Shown piece by piece: positions 7,360 through 16,930 of a stretch of 64,000 nt of DNA; the first letter of the stretch is position 1; every line of letters begins with the position of its first letter. Location of the stretch: assembly GCA_028819845.1 (NCBI GenBank), contig JAPPKS010000027.1:418744-482743 (forward strand), given 5' to 3'. The notes beneath the pieces were generated by a model. The model worked only from the letters and a program-made list of their open reading frames with translations. It did no database searches and had not been told where the DNA came from. The translations under genes and the position numbers were made by a program. The stretch is from Candidatus Poribacteria bacterium. Its GTDB lineage: Bacteria; Poribacteria; WGA-4E; PCPOR2b.

Positions 7360-9756
7360 ATGAGCCCCTCCTCTACCGTTGGGAACCCGCACCATCACGA
7401 ACTATTTCCCACTGACTTGCCCGAACGGCAATGGCAGACATTTGACGCCCAAGGATACGCGCAACCGGTGGTGGGTGTGATTTACCGTAACGGCGGCGGC
7501 GTGCCGTATACCGGATTCAGCAATCCCGAAGTGACGGCGTCGCACATAGCGCATTGGCCTTTAATTCGAGAATGCGGCGTACCGTTGGGAGGCATTGGCA
7601 CCGGTTACGTAACGCTGCGTCTGGACGGTCGACTTGGCGGCTGGTCTCTCTACAACAACTTGGCTAACCCGGATACCGGGGCGAAATTGAACTGGTGGAC
7701 AACGCCGGTGCCGCAGACTCGTAACGTTGACCTGCCATTCCTCGGTCTGGCGTTGGGAGACAAAAGCTACGTGCTATGTCTCAATGCCCCGGACGGCGTA
7801 AAGGGTGCGCAGCAGATTCACTATTGGGGGCACTACCCGGTCGCCGATTTGGAATACGAACTTGGTGCACCCATCCGTATCGGATTACGTGCGTGGACGC
7901 CCTTTATTCCGGGAGATTCGGTAAAATCGAACATTCCCGGCGCTGTCTTTGAGTTACGCCTGAGAAACACGAGCAATCGTGCGCAACGCGGCACGGTTGC
8001 GTTCAGCTTTCCGGGTCCGGACGAGGATGAAACGCGAGGCGCCTCCGATGTTCAGCGTGAGGATGTCACAAGCCCTTTTCGCGGGGTGGCGGTTACTGCT
8101 TGGTCTGGCGGTTGGCCCGGCCCCGATCCGGACGCTAAATTTCCCGGCGGATATCCGGTTTCTGAGAATTGGGTGCCGAACGGATATGCTTTGGGCGTCC
8201 TGAATGCCGATAACGTCCGTGCGGGCGGACCGCTACGTGACAATGGATGGGCTAACATCGCAGAAACCCTGCCGCAGCCGCAGCGCGGGGATTTAGGGAG
8301 TTCCGTGGCAGCGGACATTACACTCAATCCGGGCGAAACGAAAACAGTTCGGTTTGTGCTGTCTTGGTACGCACCGTATTGGCCAAAGACTCGTACAATC
8401 AACATGTACCATACACATTTTAGGAGTCCGCTTGAGGTTGCCCAACACTTAGCGAATGAACACTCGTCCTTGCTGGCGAATGTGCTCGCTTGGCAGGGGG
8501 AAATCTATTCCGAAGAGACATTGCCGGATTACTTGCGCGACGCACTCGTGAACATCCTTCACCTGATCACAAAAGACAGTTCCTACATACGCCTACCGGG
8601 CGCGGATCCGCGAGACGGGCTGTTAACCCTTGTGGAAGCTGCGCGGACGATGCCGCTCCGAGAAGTCATCTGTCAAGCCGTTTGGGGCGATTTTGCCATC
8701 ACCTATTTTTTCCCCGAACTCAGGCGAGGAACACTTCGCGCGATAGCAGCCTATCAACTGGATGACGGACGGATACCTTTGCAACTCGGCATAAATGAGC
8801 ACGACATGCCTGCTTACGCGCACCCTTTGGTTAACGGCTTCCTGTTTACTGAAATGGTGGATCGGCTGTGGCAGCGGACTGGCGATGACGGAGTGGTGCG
8901 TGAATTTTATCCGACTATCAAGCGCGCTATGCGTTTTCACATGACGCAGTCGGTCTACGATGACGGGTTGGTTTCATATGATCCGATTACCGCTCCGCGG
9001 GGCCAGCCTTACGATTCTTGGGATTGGCGCGGCAACGCCTCGTATACGGCGGGGCATTGGCTATGCGCGCTGAGAGTTGCTGAGCGGATGGCGGAGCACC
9101 TTGGCGACAAAACCTTCGCCGAGACGTGCCGGGATTGGATTTACCGGGGAAGCCGGGCGATGGAGGAGACTTTGTGGAATGCGGATGCGCAATCCTACTA
9201 TACGTATAACGCACCGGGCACGGAATACCGATCGGATACCGTTTTTTCCTACCAGTTGGAAGGGTCTTTCAGTTGCGCGCTCCTCGGACTGCCGGAGGTG
9301 TTTCCTGCGGATCGATTGAACGCCGTGCTGGATACCATTGAACGGCTGTGCGTCAAACCGATAGCGGTAGGCGCTGCGAACTCAATGCGTCCGGATGGGT
9401 CAATTGATAGCTCCGGGTCGGTGGATTCAGAAGGTATATTTCCGTCGCACAACGCATTGCTTTCAGCAGAATTCGCTTATCAAGGGCGTCCAGAAGCGGC
9501 GGCGGAAATTATGGAGCAGATGCTCCGCAACTTGGTGTTAGAACATCTTTTTGCCTGGGATTTTCCGCAAGGTTTCTTCAAGACGGACGGCGCGGTGCCG
9601 CGCGCTTGCGATGATTACTTTGGAATGGCAATATGGGCGGTGCCCCCGGCGTTGTTCGGGCAAGACATTCGAGAATTTTGCGCCCCCGGCGGATTTGCGC
9701 ACCGAATCATCCAAGCCGGCAATAAAGAGGATTCCGCCAGCGAATCCTGCGAATAA
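7360..9756 (+). CDS. GH116-family glycosidase (GBA2-like beta-glucosidase)
   Basis: A 798-residue protein of the non-lysosomal glucosylceramidase / GH116 family, retaining enzymes that act on beta-glucosides and beta-xylosides. The N-terminal domain starts with the family hallmark GVPLGGIGTGYVTLRLDGR and has a WSLYNN segment. The C-terminal (alpha/alpha)6 barrel shows a GDFAITYFFPELRR block, a GRIPLQLG segment and YDSWDWRGNASYTAGHW, whose Asp corresponds to the family acid/base position. No signal peptide is evident, so it is probably cytoplasmic. A GGGAGA ribosome site precedes the ATG. It is followed by a PhyH dioxygenase on the same strand and a Gfo/Idh/MocA gene, which suggests catabolism of an unusual glycoside. 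The substrate is not predictable. Confidence 0.85.
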   Translation: MSPSSTVGNPHHHELFPTDLPERQWQTFDAQGYAQPVVGVIYRNGGGVPYTGFSNPEVTASHIAHWPLIRECGVPLGGIGTGYVTLRLDGRLGGWSLYNNLANPDTGAKLNWWTTPVPQTRNVDLPFLGLALGDKSYVLCLNAPDGVKGAQQIHYWGHYPVADLEYELGAPIRIGLRAWTPFIPGDSVKSNIPGAVFELRLRNTSNRAQRGTVAFSFPGPDEDETRGASDVQREDVTSPFRGVAVTAWSGGWPGPDPDAKFPGGYPVSENWVPNGYALGVLNADNVRAGGPLRDNGWANIAETLPQPQRGDLGSSVAADITLNPGETKTVRFVLSWYAPYWPKTRTINMYHTHFRSPLEVAQHLANEHSSLLANVLAWQGEIYSEETLPDYLRDALVNILHLITKDSSYIRLPGADPRDGLLTLVEAARTMPLREVICQAVWGDFAITYFFPELRRGTLRAIAAYQLDDGRIPLQLGINEHDMPAYAHPLVNGFLFTEMVDRLWQRTGDDGVVREFYPTIKRAMRFHMTQSVYDDGLVSYDPITAPRGQPYDSWDWRGNASYTAGHWLCALRVAERMAEHLGDKTFAETCRDWIYRGSRAMEETLWNADAQSYYTYNAPGTEYRSDTVFSYQLEGSFSCALLGLPEVFPADRLNAVLDTIERLCVKPIAVGAANSMRPDGSIDSSGSVDSEGIFPSHNALLSAEFAYQGRPEAAAEIMEQMLRNLVLEHLFAWDFPQGFFKTDGAVPRACDDYFGMAIWAVPPALFGQDIREFCAPGGFAHRIIQAGNKEDSASESCE

Positions 9757-9843
9757 ATATACATAACTATCGCATCAGACAGTAATTGACAGTTTCGTTG
9801 GTATAGGGCGCGTGAGATGCTACTCTAACATCAGAATGAGAGG

Positions 9844-10644
9844 GTGAACCCGGTTATCGTGGATCCTGATACCGCGCTTGAGAAGCGCAACCAGTTAATC
9901 AAGGATGGGTATTGCGTGGTGGAGGAGGTATTGTCCGATGATTTTCTTGACGAGTTGCGGCGGGAGACCAACCGGTTGCTTGATTCTGTAGCGCACCCTC
10001 CGGAATGGAAGTACCAGGGATCTGATCTGTCGGTACGGGGCACCGCGGAACCGGTAATTGACCGGTTAATTCACTGGGAACCGACGTGGGAGGTACTTAA
10101 TGCGATGCAACTGGACGATTTCTATTCCCACGGCGGATTCATTATCCTCAGTAAACCGCCGGGTGCGCCGCCGCTCTATTGGCACCAAGACTGGATGCGC
10201 TGGAACGACCCGATAAGCACGGCGCCATGGGTACAGTATATATTCCTATCCTATTATCTGGTGGATACGAGCATAGAAAACGGGTGTTTTCGAGTGATTC
10301 CCGGGACGCATCTCAACCGCATTCCGCTGCACGACCACCTGACTCCCGCTCACGAACAAGGGGCGTATTACGTTTCAGAGAGCGATCCGCACATGTTTTA
10401 CGACCATCCCGACGCCATTGATGTACCGGCGACCGCAGGTTCTCTGGTCATTGGTGAGGGGCGCGTGCTGCATGCGGCGCGTGGTAACCGCAGCACACAG
10501 CGGCGCACGCTGTTGCTGGGCTGGCACGACCGTCCGTGCGCCGCGCCGAGGTATTGGACCGATGAGGTGCCGGAGGCTATCCTCCGACGCGATCCTGAAG
10601 CTGAATATGAACGCACCAGATCGCCCGGGAAATACTTGGCTTGA
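9844..10644 (+). CDS. Phytanoyl-CoA dioxygenase (PhyH) family protein
   Basis: A 266-residue Fe(II)/2-oxoglutarate-dependent oxygenase-like protein. The facial triad is visible as H114-x-D116 (WHQDWMRW) and H210 (RVLHAARGN), with a nearby Arg able to bind 2-oxoglutarate. The N-terminal helix pair (KDGYCVVEEVLSDDFLDELR) is typical. The start is GTG at 9844; the frame is closed by TAA at 9826 just upstream, and no good ribosome site is present. It lies 87 bases after the glycosidase gene, so the two are perhaps co-expressed. The family is greatly expanded in Poribacteria, and the substrate is unknown. Confidence 0.87.
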   Translation: MNPVIVDPDTALEKRNQLIKDGYCVVEEVLSDDFLDELRRETNRLLDSVAHPPEWKYQGSDLSVRGTAEPVIDRLIHWEPTWEVLNAMQLDDFYSHGGFIILSKPPGAPPLYWHQDWMRWNDPISTAPWVQYIFLSYYLVDTSIENGCFRVIPGTHLNRIPLHDHLTPAHEQGAYYVSESDPHMFYDHPDAIDVPATAGSLVIGEGRVLHAARGNRSTQRRTLLLGWHDRPCAAPRYWTDEVPEAILRRDPEAEYERTRSPGKYLA

Positions 10645-10704
10645 GGCTTCATTATCGCTATATTAGAGGTTTTTGAACGGCTGTAAACCAAACTGACAAC
10701 ATGG

Positions 10705-11658
10705 CTATGAGTGTGTCAGCCCCTCCAACTGGTCAACGAGGTGTGATGTTTGTATGACATCGCGTATATCGCTGCAGGGCGTCTCGCCGTTATGAATACA
10801 CTGGACAAAATGCGAGTGCATTTCCAATGTGCCTTCATAGCGCATTGCATCGTTAGGGTCTGTCCCGCAGATTTGTGACCCCGTGAGAATTTCCGGACCG
10901 CTGTTGTCTTCGTAAATTTCCATTCGTTCCGGAATTTGCATATAAGCGGCAACACCTAGCCCATGCAGTTCCGCACGCAAGTACCTGGCTCCAGACGAAC
11001 GGTTCGCAGTGACGATTCCAACCGCATTGCTAGCAAATCGAATCAAACCGTTGTAACAATTCGGCCAAGTTGACACATGGCTGTCCTGATAAGCGTGCAC
11101 TTCGACGACGCTGCTGCCGACCATGTAGCGCACGAGATCCACCACGTGGCAGCCATCATTCCACAATGTGCTGGTGGCGCCTGGCCCTTCGCGTAACAGC
11201 TTGTGAAACTCTCCCACCGCGAGTGTTGCAGGTCCCTTTTCTTTAACTCGCCGCATGGCTTCTTGGGTTACTGCAGTATAACGCCGTTGGTATCCCACCA
11301 TACAGTAGACGTTATTTCTAACGGCAGCATTTAGCAGGTCTTGGGATTCGTTAGTGTTCGCGCCCGGCGGTTTTTCGACAAAAACGTGCTTTCCCGCGTT
11401 CATGCAGTCAATGGCAGGGCGGGTTACAAACGTCTCGCCCATGATGATGTAAACCACGTCGAGGTCCACTTCATTGAGCATAGTACGATAGTCGGAAAAC
11501 GTACGCGGGATATCGTACGTCTCCACAACCTGCTTCATTCGGTTTTCGTCGAGTTCGGCGACAGCCACAATGGTGGCACCGCCGAGGCGATTGACGCATG
11601 GGTAATGGCCGCCCTGCGCGCGGCGGCCTGCGCCGATAAAACCGGCGTTTAGCATCAT
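10705..11658 (-). CDS. Gfo/Idh/MocA family NAD(P)-dependent oxidoreductase
   Basis: A 317-residue sugar or polyol dehydrogenase-like protein. The Rossmann motif is GFIGAGRRAQGGHYP at the N-terminus, and the family's cofactor motif appears as VFVEKPPGAN around residue 95. The C-terminal alpha/beta domain holds a DGCHVVDLVRYMVG segment, which carries the likely catalytic Asp and His. A second Met directly follows the first, so the start may be one codon later. It converges on the PhyH gene. The substrate is unknown; context suggests sugar catabolism with the GH116 enzyme. Confidence 0.88.
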   Translation of the reverse strand: MMLNAGFIGAGRRAQGGHYPCVNRLGGATIVAVAELDENRMKQVVETYDIPRTFSDYRTMLNEVDLDVVYIIMGETFVTRPAIDCMNAGKHVFVEKPPGANTNESQDLLNAAVRNNVYCMVGYQRRYTAVTQEAMRRVKEKGPATLAVGEFHKLLREGPGATSTLWNDGCHVVDLVRYMVGSSVVEVHAYQDSHVSTWPNCYNGLIRFASNAVGIVTANRSSGARYLRAELHGLGVAAYMQIPERMEIYEDNSGPEILTGSQICGTDPNDAMRYEGTLEMHSHFVQCIHNGETPCSDIRDVIQTSHLVDQLEGLTHS

Positions 11659-11855
11659 TGACCTCCAATAAACAGGAATGCGACAACCAGTAGGTTATAT
11701 AGGCAGACGCTCACAATTCTGTTCTTGTCGAGATAATCTATCCTTACCTCATTGCGAGTTGAGAGTGAAGGGTGTTTTTCTTGAATTCGGCATGTATGTC
11801 CTAATGCCGCCGCAAATATGGGATGATTCGTTTTAGTAGTACAGGGCCGGTGTAC

Positions 11856-14687
11856 TTAGTATCCAGTGGTGCCGCTTCTCCATGCGGATGTATGTTCGTG
11901 AATCTGTTGGCGCTCTATATTGGCGAAAGGATTTGTGCGGCGCACAGGACCCGTAATGGATTCGACGGCTTCATCCTCTTTGAATCGCCGGTACAACTTT
12001 TCTTCTTTCGCCGCCATTACTTGATTCTTCAGCGCGCGATAACAGAGCATCATGTTGTAGTGCGCGTCCAAATCCTCTGGATTAACCTCCACGGTTTTCT
12101 GAAATTCAACCAGTGCATCCTCATATTTGCGTTGGAGGTACAGCAGACGGCCAATTTCATTGCGCACTTTTCTGTCGCGCGGAAATTGCGCGGCAGCTAA
12201 ACGCAACTGATGAAGAGCGGCGTCGTACTCACCGTAGGCCTTTTTGACTAAGGCAAAAAAGTAATGTACTTTCGCGCGATGCGGGTTTTCCGGCGGCAAA
12301 TTTTGCTGAATTTCAAAAGCCTTATTGAGCACTTCGTCTGCGCCACTCATGTTCCCTTCCCGAATGCGGCATCGAGCGATGTTTACCCAGCCGTCCAGGT
12401 ATTCCGAATCAATCTCAGTGACCTTCTTGAACACCGCTTCTGCGCCTTTGAGATCGCCTTGAAGGAAGAGGCCGATGCCGTAGTCGTTCCATCGCTCACG
12501 ATCATTTTCTCCAGCGATGACTTTAGGTTCGGACGGTACGGTATCGGCGTCAATCACGTTTAGGGACGCCGTGTCCTCAGCCATCACGACGATTGGTAGA
12601 TTGGGAATAGCTTTGATTTTGCCGGCGACATCTGATGTGTCGCCCGTAAACACCCAGCGCCCATCATCGTACCCTTTACCATATTTAAAATCGGTGTCGT
12701 CAGGATCGCGAACTCCCGCGTACGCCCATTGGGTGTGCCACCAGTTGAACTTGCGATAATTCAGCTTTGCGTGCAGGTAAATCTTGTCCCCGCAATCATC
12801 GGGAATGGAAAGCCTGTAGTGAACCGTGTCAGCCGCGCCGGGTGGAATGGTGCGAGCGTAGAGAACCGTCCGGGTCGCCCACGCATTACGTTTATTGATA
12901 AGGTTTCCGTGCTCATCCAACATGTAAGCGCGGTAGAAATGCGCGCTTTCATCAACAGGGCCGTTTCCGTCTTCTGCCTCAATCATACCGCTCCAGAAGA
13001 GGATCTTGCCGTTTTCGTCGGTCGCCTTCAACTCCACCCAGACATCGAAAGCATCAATTGTTCCGGCGGGGAACCGGTGTCCCACGCCTCTTGTGCGTAC
13101 CACGACATCGACGCGAACCGAATCGCCGCGTTTGACGGCTGCATTAGATTGGTCAATTGGGGCAACAATCTTCGCGACGTCTGTCACAGTGCCTACCGCT
13201 CGGCCTACGTCACTCTCTTCCCCCGTCATACTGAAGACGGAGGGGCCGCCAGCGGCGCTGGAATCGCCGTATAGTTGAATCGGCGTCGCCGGACTCAAGG
13301 CAAAGATATCGACCGTTACTTGATTATCTTGCAGAAATTCGGTAACTAACTTGAGCTGCTCGTCATGTTTGTTTACTAAAGGCAATGCCGTATTTGCGCC
13401 CGGAAACCGGTGATTGTGAACTTTACCGTTTATGTTTCCAGCATCATTTGAAGCGACAAGCGGCATGTGGCAGTCTGTGCACTTCTTTGCTTTCTCAGGA
13501 TAGTAAAACGACAGCGCCCCCTGATGGGATACGCCGCTGGATTGCCATTGGTCGTAGTCATTAAAACCGCGGAACCAGCGGAAATTGTTGACGGGTTCGT
13601 CAAGGTGTACTTTGTGGCACGTCGAGCAAAATTCCGCGGTGTTATCGCGGTGGAAAGGCTTGAGAAAACTCTTTTTGTGCGGTTCCGGGTCGAGGCGGAT
13701 GAGGTAATTATGGAGTTTACGGACTATTGGATTATCGCTAGCGGCGATGTCATGCAGGGGCGGATATTTGATAATGTACCCATTATTGCCCATTGTGTCC
13801 TTCACCTTCTCCATCGAATGGCATGCAGTACACGAGAGCCCAGCTTGGGCCGCTGGGGTGTGCAAATTCTCACGGATTGGGAAGTCCATCACGCCGTTGA
13901 GCAGTATGGCGGGATCGTGACACCCGCCGCACCATTTGGACGGCTGAATCCCGTTCATATCTTGCATATACATTATTGATTTTCGGTACCACTGATTGTT
14001 GAAGGAAGCGAAATGGTGCGCCGACTCGTTCCACTGCTCATAAATGTCGGGATGACATCCGCTCTCGGCGCAGGAGTCAGATGTCAAGAAGAAGTCAGTT
14101 GGGATAATATCGCCGGAGTATGTTTCGACAGAGCCGGGGAAAAATGGACCGTCGGTACCGCCCCCTTCCTCATACATGCTGGTTGGCGGCGACAGCGGAT
14201 TCTGGACCAGGTAGTCCGGGTTTGGCAGGTAATGCTGGATAATTTTCGCTGCGAATGGAAAAAGCAAGACGATTCCGAGGACAACTACTCCCGTGTTCGC
14301 TGCCTTCTTGAATTGAATCGTAGCGGCGTTCAGTCTTGAACGGTAGAACAGGTCGCCGATAAACAGAATCGTGCCGAGCGTCACGGTGATAATGTGGAGC
14401 ATGAGCAACCAACGATAGGGTGTCGTCGCGCCGACATTCATCAAGCATCCGCCCGAAACTGCTCCAAGCCCAAGCAAGACTACCGCGCTTTTTCCAGCTG
14501 CAGTCAAAGCGGTAAAATGCCTGCACGCATAGATGACGAATGGGATAATCAAGGCAACCCCAAGGAGAATGTGAATTAACCCATTCGCAATGTAGAATTT
14601 TGTCGGTTCTCCGAAGCTTATCTTGTAAGTGCTGTTAATTAACAAGGCGAGAAACGCGGCATAGCATAGCTTTGACCAGAATTTCAT
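11856..14687 (-). CDS. Membrane multihaem c-type cytochrome with TPR domain
   Basis: A 943-residue protein from the chosen ATG at 14687, which has an AGAGGGA ribosome site; an ATG 33 bases upstream has none. About five hydrophobic segments fill residues 5-155. A c-type cytochrome domain follows with five haem-binding motifs: CAESGCH (an unusual CX4CH) near 206, CGGCH near 253, CTACH near 286, CSTCH near 354 and CTDCH near 403. It resembles the cytochrome c554 group. The middle region (about 470-700) is beta-rich. The C-terminus carries three or four tetratricopeptide repeats (about 745-900), with segments such as AEAVFKKVTEIDSEYLDGW and ALVEFQKTVEVNPEDLDAH. It probably moves electrons at the periplasmic face. 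Neighbours do not reveal the pathway. Confidence 0.85.
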   Translation of the reverse strand: MKFWSKLCYAAFLALLINSTYKISFGEPTKFYIANGLIHILLGVALIIPFVIYACRHFTALTAAGKSAVVLLGLGAVSGGCLMNVGATTPYRWLLMLHIITVTLGTILFIGDLFYRSRLNAATIQFKKAANTGVVVLGIVLLFPFAAKIIQHYLPNPDYLVQNPLSPPTSMYEEGGGTDGPFFPGSVETYSGDIIPTDFFLTSDSCAESGCHPDIYEQWNESAHHFASFNNQWYRKSIMYMQDMNGIQPSKWCGGCHDPAILLNGVMDFPIRENLHTPAAQAGLSCTACHSMEKVKDTMGNNGYIIKYPPLHDIAASDNPIVRKLHNYLIRLDPEPHKKSFLKPFHRDNTAEFCSTCHKVHLDEPVNNFRWFRGFNDYDQWQSSGVSHQGALSFYYPEKAKKCTDCHMPLVASNDAGNINGKVHNHRFPGANTALPLVNKHDEQLKLVTEFLQDNQVTVDIFALSPATPIQLYGDSSAAGGPSVFSMTGEESDVGRAVGTVTDVAKIVAPIDQSNAAVKRGDSVRVDVVVRTRGVGHRFPAGTIDAFDVWVELKATDENGKILFWSGMIEAEDGNGPVDESAHFYRAYMLDEHGNLINKRNAWATRTVLYARTIPPGAADTVHYRLSIPDDCGDKIYLHAKLNYRKFNWWHTQWAYAGVRDPDDTDFKYGKGYDDGRWVFTGDTSDVAGKIKAIPNLPIVVMAEDTASLNVIDADTVPSEPKVIAGENDRERWNDYGIGLFLQGDLKGAEAVFKKVTEIDSEYLDGWVNIARCRIREGNMSGADEVLNKAFEIQQNLPPENPHRAKVHYFFALVKKAYGEYDAALHQLRLAAAQFPRDRKVRNEIGRLLYLQRKYEDALVEFQKTVEVNPEDLDAHYNMMLCYRALKNQVMAAKEEKLYRRFKEDEAVESITGPVRRTNPFANIERQQIHEHTSAWRSGTTGY

Positions 14688-14735
14688 TTTCAGCCATTCC
14701 CTCTTGTAGGTGCGACGCATGGAGCGCGGGTGAAT

Positions 14736-15485
14736 TTATCCCGCCGTATACCCTCCGTCAATTGGCAAGGTAATTCCGGTAACGAAAGCAGCTTCGTCCG
14801 ACGCCAAGTACAATGCGCCGTAGGCTATATCCTGTGGGGTGGCGAGACGGGCAATCGGGTGTTGTTCTGCAAGAGATTGATATTCTTCCTGTGTTTTTAC
14901 GATGCCTCGAACAAGCGGAGTGTCAGTGAAACCGGGACAGATACAGTTTGCCCGAATGTTATCGGCGGCGTAGTCAAGCGCCATACCGCGAGTCAGATTC
15001 GCAACACCCCCTTTGGAAGCGAGGTAAGCGGCACGGTTCTTGGATCCAACAATTCCGTAAATTGAAGATACATTGATAATTGAACCCCCGCCGTGCTTGA
15101 GCATTTCCGGTATTGCGTATTTGCAACTGAGAAAAATCCCTTTCAAATTGATAGCGATGCAGCGATTCCAATCTTCCTCCGGCAAATCCACAACGGGAAG
15201 TCGCATTGCGATACCGGCGCCGGTGAACAGCACATCAAGCTTGCCGTAAACGCCGCACGTAAATTGCACCATCTCTTCAACGTCCTTGGCTGAAGTTACG
15301 TCGGTGCGGGCGTAAACTGCTTCGCCTCCCGCAAATCGGATGCGCTCTACGGTTTCATGGCTGGATTCCTCGTTCAAATCCGCCACGACAATCTTCGCTC
15401 CTTCCTTCGCAAACAGAAGGGCAGTTGCTTGCCCGATTCCAGAGGCGCCTCCAGTGATTATGGCAACTTTGTTTGCAAGCCGCAT
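14736..15485 (-). CDS. Short-chain dehydrogenase/reductase (SDR)
   Basis: A 249-residue classical SDR. The cofactor motif TGGASGIG is at residues 11-18, and an Asp at the end of strand 2 (VVADLNEES) favours NAD(H). The catalytic Ser lies in NVSSIYG and the Tyr/Lys pair in AAYLASKGG. The C-terminus ends with the FabG/glucose-dehydrogenase-like FVTGITLPIDGGYTAG. The substrate cannot be assigned; sugar or polyol oxidation would suit the neighbourhood. It is upstream of the cytochrome gene on the same strand (48 bases to the preferred start). Confidence 0.88.
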   Translation of the reverse strand: MRLANKVAIITGGASGIGQATALLFAKEGAKIVVADLNEESSHETVERIRFAGGEAVYARTDVTSAKDVEEMVQFTCGVYGKLDVLFTGAGIAMRLPVVDLPEEDWNRCIAINLKGIFLSCKYAIPEMLKHGGGSIINVSSIYGIVGSKNRAAYLASKGGVANLTRGMALDYAADNIRANCICPGFTDTPLVRGIVKTQEEYQSLAEQHPIARLATPQDIAYGALYLASDEAAFVTGITLPIDGGYTAG

Positions 15486-15647
15486 GGCACGTTTTCCCCT
15501 TATGCGTTCGTCGGCAAACTGCTTGAGACACCGTAAGTCTTACTACGGATTATCCGCTTGAGGTTAGGTGTGCTCATAATTTTTTTCAGATAGAATATCA
15601 TATCGGCAAATTGGTGTCAACGGGATTGCAAGATGGAAGGTTTTCGC

Positions 15648-15675
15648 TTGACACAGTCTACACCTATGATATAAT
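15648..15675 (+). promoter_or_regulatory. Consensus promoter of the dcw (cell-wall) cluster
   Basis: TTGACA (15648-15653) and TATAAT (15670-15675), both perfect hexamers, are separated by 16 bases. The predicted start near 15682 leaves a 60-base leader before rsmH. No mraZ gene or MraZ-type TGGG repeats are present. Confidence 0.75.
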
Positions 15676-15712
15676 AGACTTCGCATTAATGATGAAACTT
15701 TAGGAGGGTCAG

Positions 15713-15739
15713 ATGGCCACGCTGGCCGAGGATCACTAA
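15713..15739 (+). CDS. Possible 8-codon leader ORF before rsmH
   Basis: ATG at 15713 is preceded by a near-ideal TAGGAGGG site (15701-15708). The frame reads M-A-T-L-A-E-D-H and stops at TAA, two bases before the rsmH ATG at 15742. The strongest Shine-Dalgarno of the leader therefore serves this tiny frame, while rsmH has only GAGGAT within it. Translational coupling is possible. It could equally be a chance frame. Confidence 0.25.
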   Translation: MATLAEDH

Positions 15740-15741
15740 TC

Positions 15742-16716
15742 ATGTCGTCGGTCGAGGAACCACAGCGGAAAGCAGAGACGATACACGAGTCTGTATTAGT
15801 CCATGAAGTCGTTGAACAATTGCAACCTACGAACAATGGCCGCTATTTTGACGGCACCGTTGGGCTGGGGGGACATGCGGCTGCCATATTACGGGCATGT
15901 AGTCCGGACGGTCGGCTCCTCGGCGTAGATTTGGATTTAGAAGCCTTATCGCTTGCCAAGGAAAAACTCGGTGAATTCAACGATCGATTCACCTTGGTTC
16001 ATGAAGACTTCGTTAATCTGGACGTGATTCTCAAAAGACATTCGTTAAATGATGTTGATGGCGTGTTGTTTGATTTGGGGGTTTCATCTCTGCAACTTGA
16101 CACGTCGACTCGAGGGTTTAGTTTTGCGCGCTCAGGTCCCCTAGACATGCGTATGAACCCAAATCACCCGCTTTCTGCAGAGGAGGTTGTAAACAGCAGC
16201 AGTGAGGAAAAACTAGCCGACATTTTTTGGAATTATGGCGAAGAACGCAATGCTCGAAGTGTCGCTCGCCGAATAGTTCAATCTCGAAGAACCCAACCCG
16301 TTACAACGACACTTCAACTTGCAGCGATAATTGAAGATGCAATTCCTCCAAAAGCAAGACGATCACGAATCCACAATGCAACACGCGTCTTTCAGGCGCT
16401 CAGAATATATGTCAATGATGAGTTGAAGCGTCTTCAATTGGGATTAGATTGCGCCGTGGAGGCTTTAGCGCCGGGCGGACGCATTTGCGTCATTTCATTC
16501 CATTCTCTTGAGGACAGGATCGTGAAACAACAGTTTCAAAGACTTTCTTGTGACTGCGTTTGCCCACCTAAATTGCCAATCTGTGTGTGCCGCCACCAAG
16601 CGTCTCTCCACATCTTGACGAAACGTCCAATAACCCCGCGGATTGATGAAATTCAGAAAAACCCCCGTTCGCGCAGTGCGAAATTGCGCGCCGCAATGAA
16701 GATCTGTGAATCTTAA
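15742..16716 (+). CDS. rsmH: 16S rRNA (cytosine(1402)-N4)-methyltransferase
   Basis: RsmH (MraW) methylates N4 of C1402 in the P site of 16S rRNA using S-adenosylmethionine. The 324-residue protein has the N-terminal HESVLVHEVV segment, the SAM-binding DGTVGLGGHAAAIL loop, DGVLFDLGVSSLQLD and the C-terminal GGRICVISFHSLEDRIVK motif, all diagnostic. It is the first gene of the cell-wall cluster, as in most bacteria, but without a preceding mraZ. Confidence 0.96.
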   Translation: MSSVEEPQRKAETIHESVLVHEVVEQLQPTNNGRYFDGTVGLGGHAAAILRACSPDGRLLGVDLDLEALSLAKEKLGEFNDRFTLVHEDFVNLDVILKRHSLNDVDGVLFDLGVSSLQLDTSTRGFSFARSGPLDMRMNPNHPLSAEEVVNSSSEEKLADIFWNYGEERNARSVARRIVQSRRTQPVTTTLQLAAIIEDAIPPKARRSRIHNATRVFQALRIYVNDELKRLQLGLDCAVEALAPGGRICVISFHSLEDRIVKQQFQRLSCDCVCPPKLPICVCRHQASLHILTKRPITPRIDEIQKNPRSRSAKLRAAMKICES

Positions 16717-16930
16717 ATCACCGATTGAACGTTTATTATCAACGGTATAATAACGCTTCAGGCTCGCTTCACGTGCCGAGATTTGTTACTAGGTTTGTAG
16801 TGAGTAACGATGCGTACCGTCAGAGATTAGGTGATGCCCGACACGGCCCAAGTTACTTACGTGTACTTTACTGAACAGAATCTTGCGCCTGCGCGGAAAT
16901 CAACATTAAGTTCCTTCTTAAAATGGTCCC

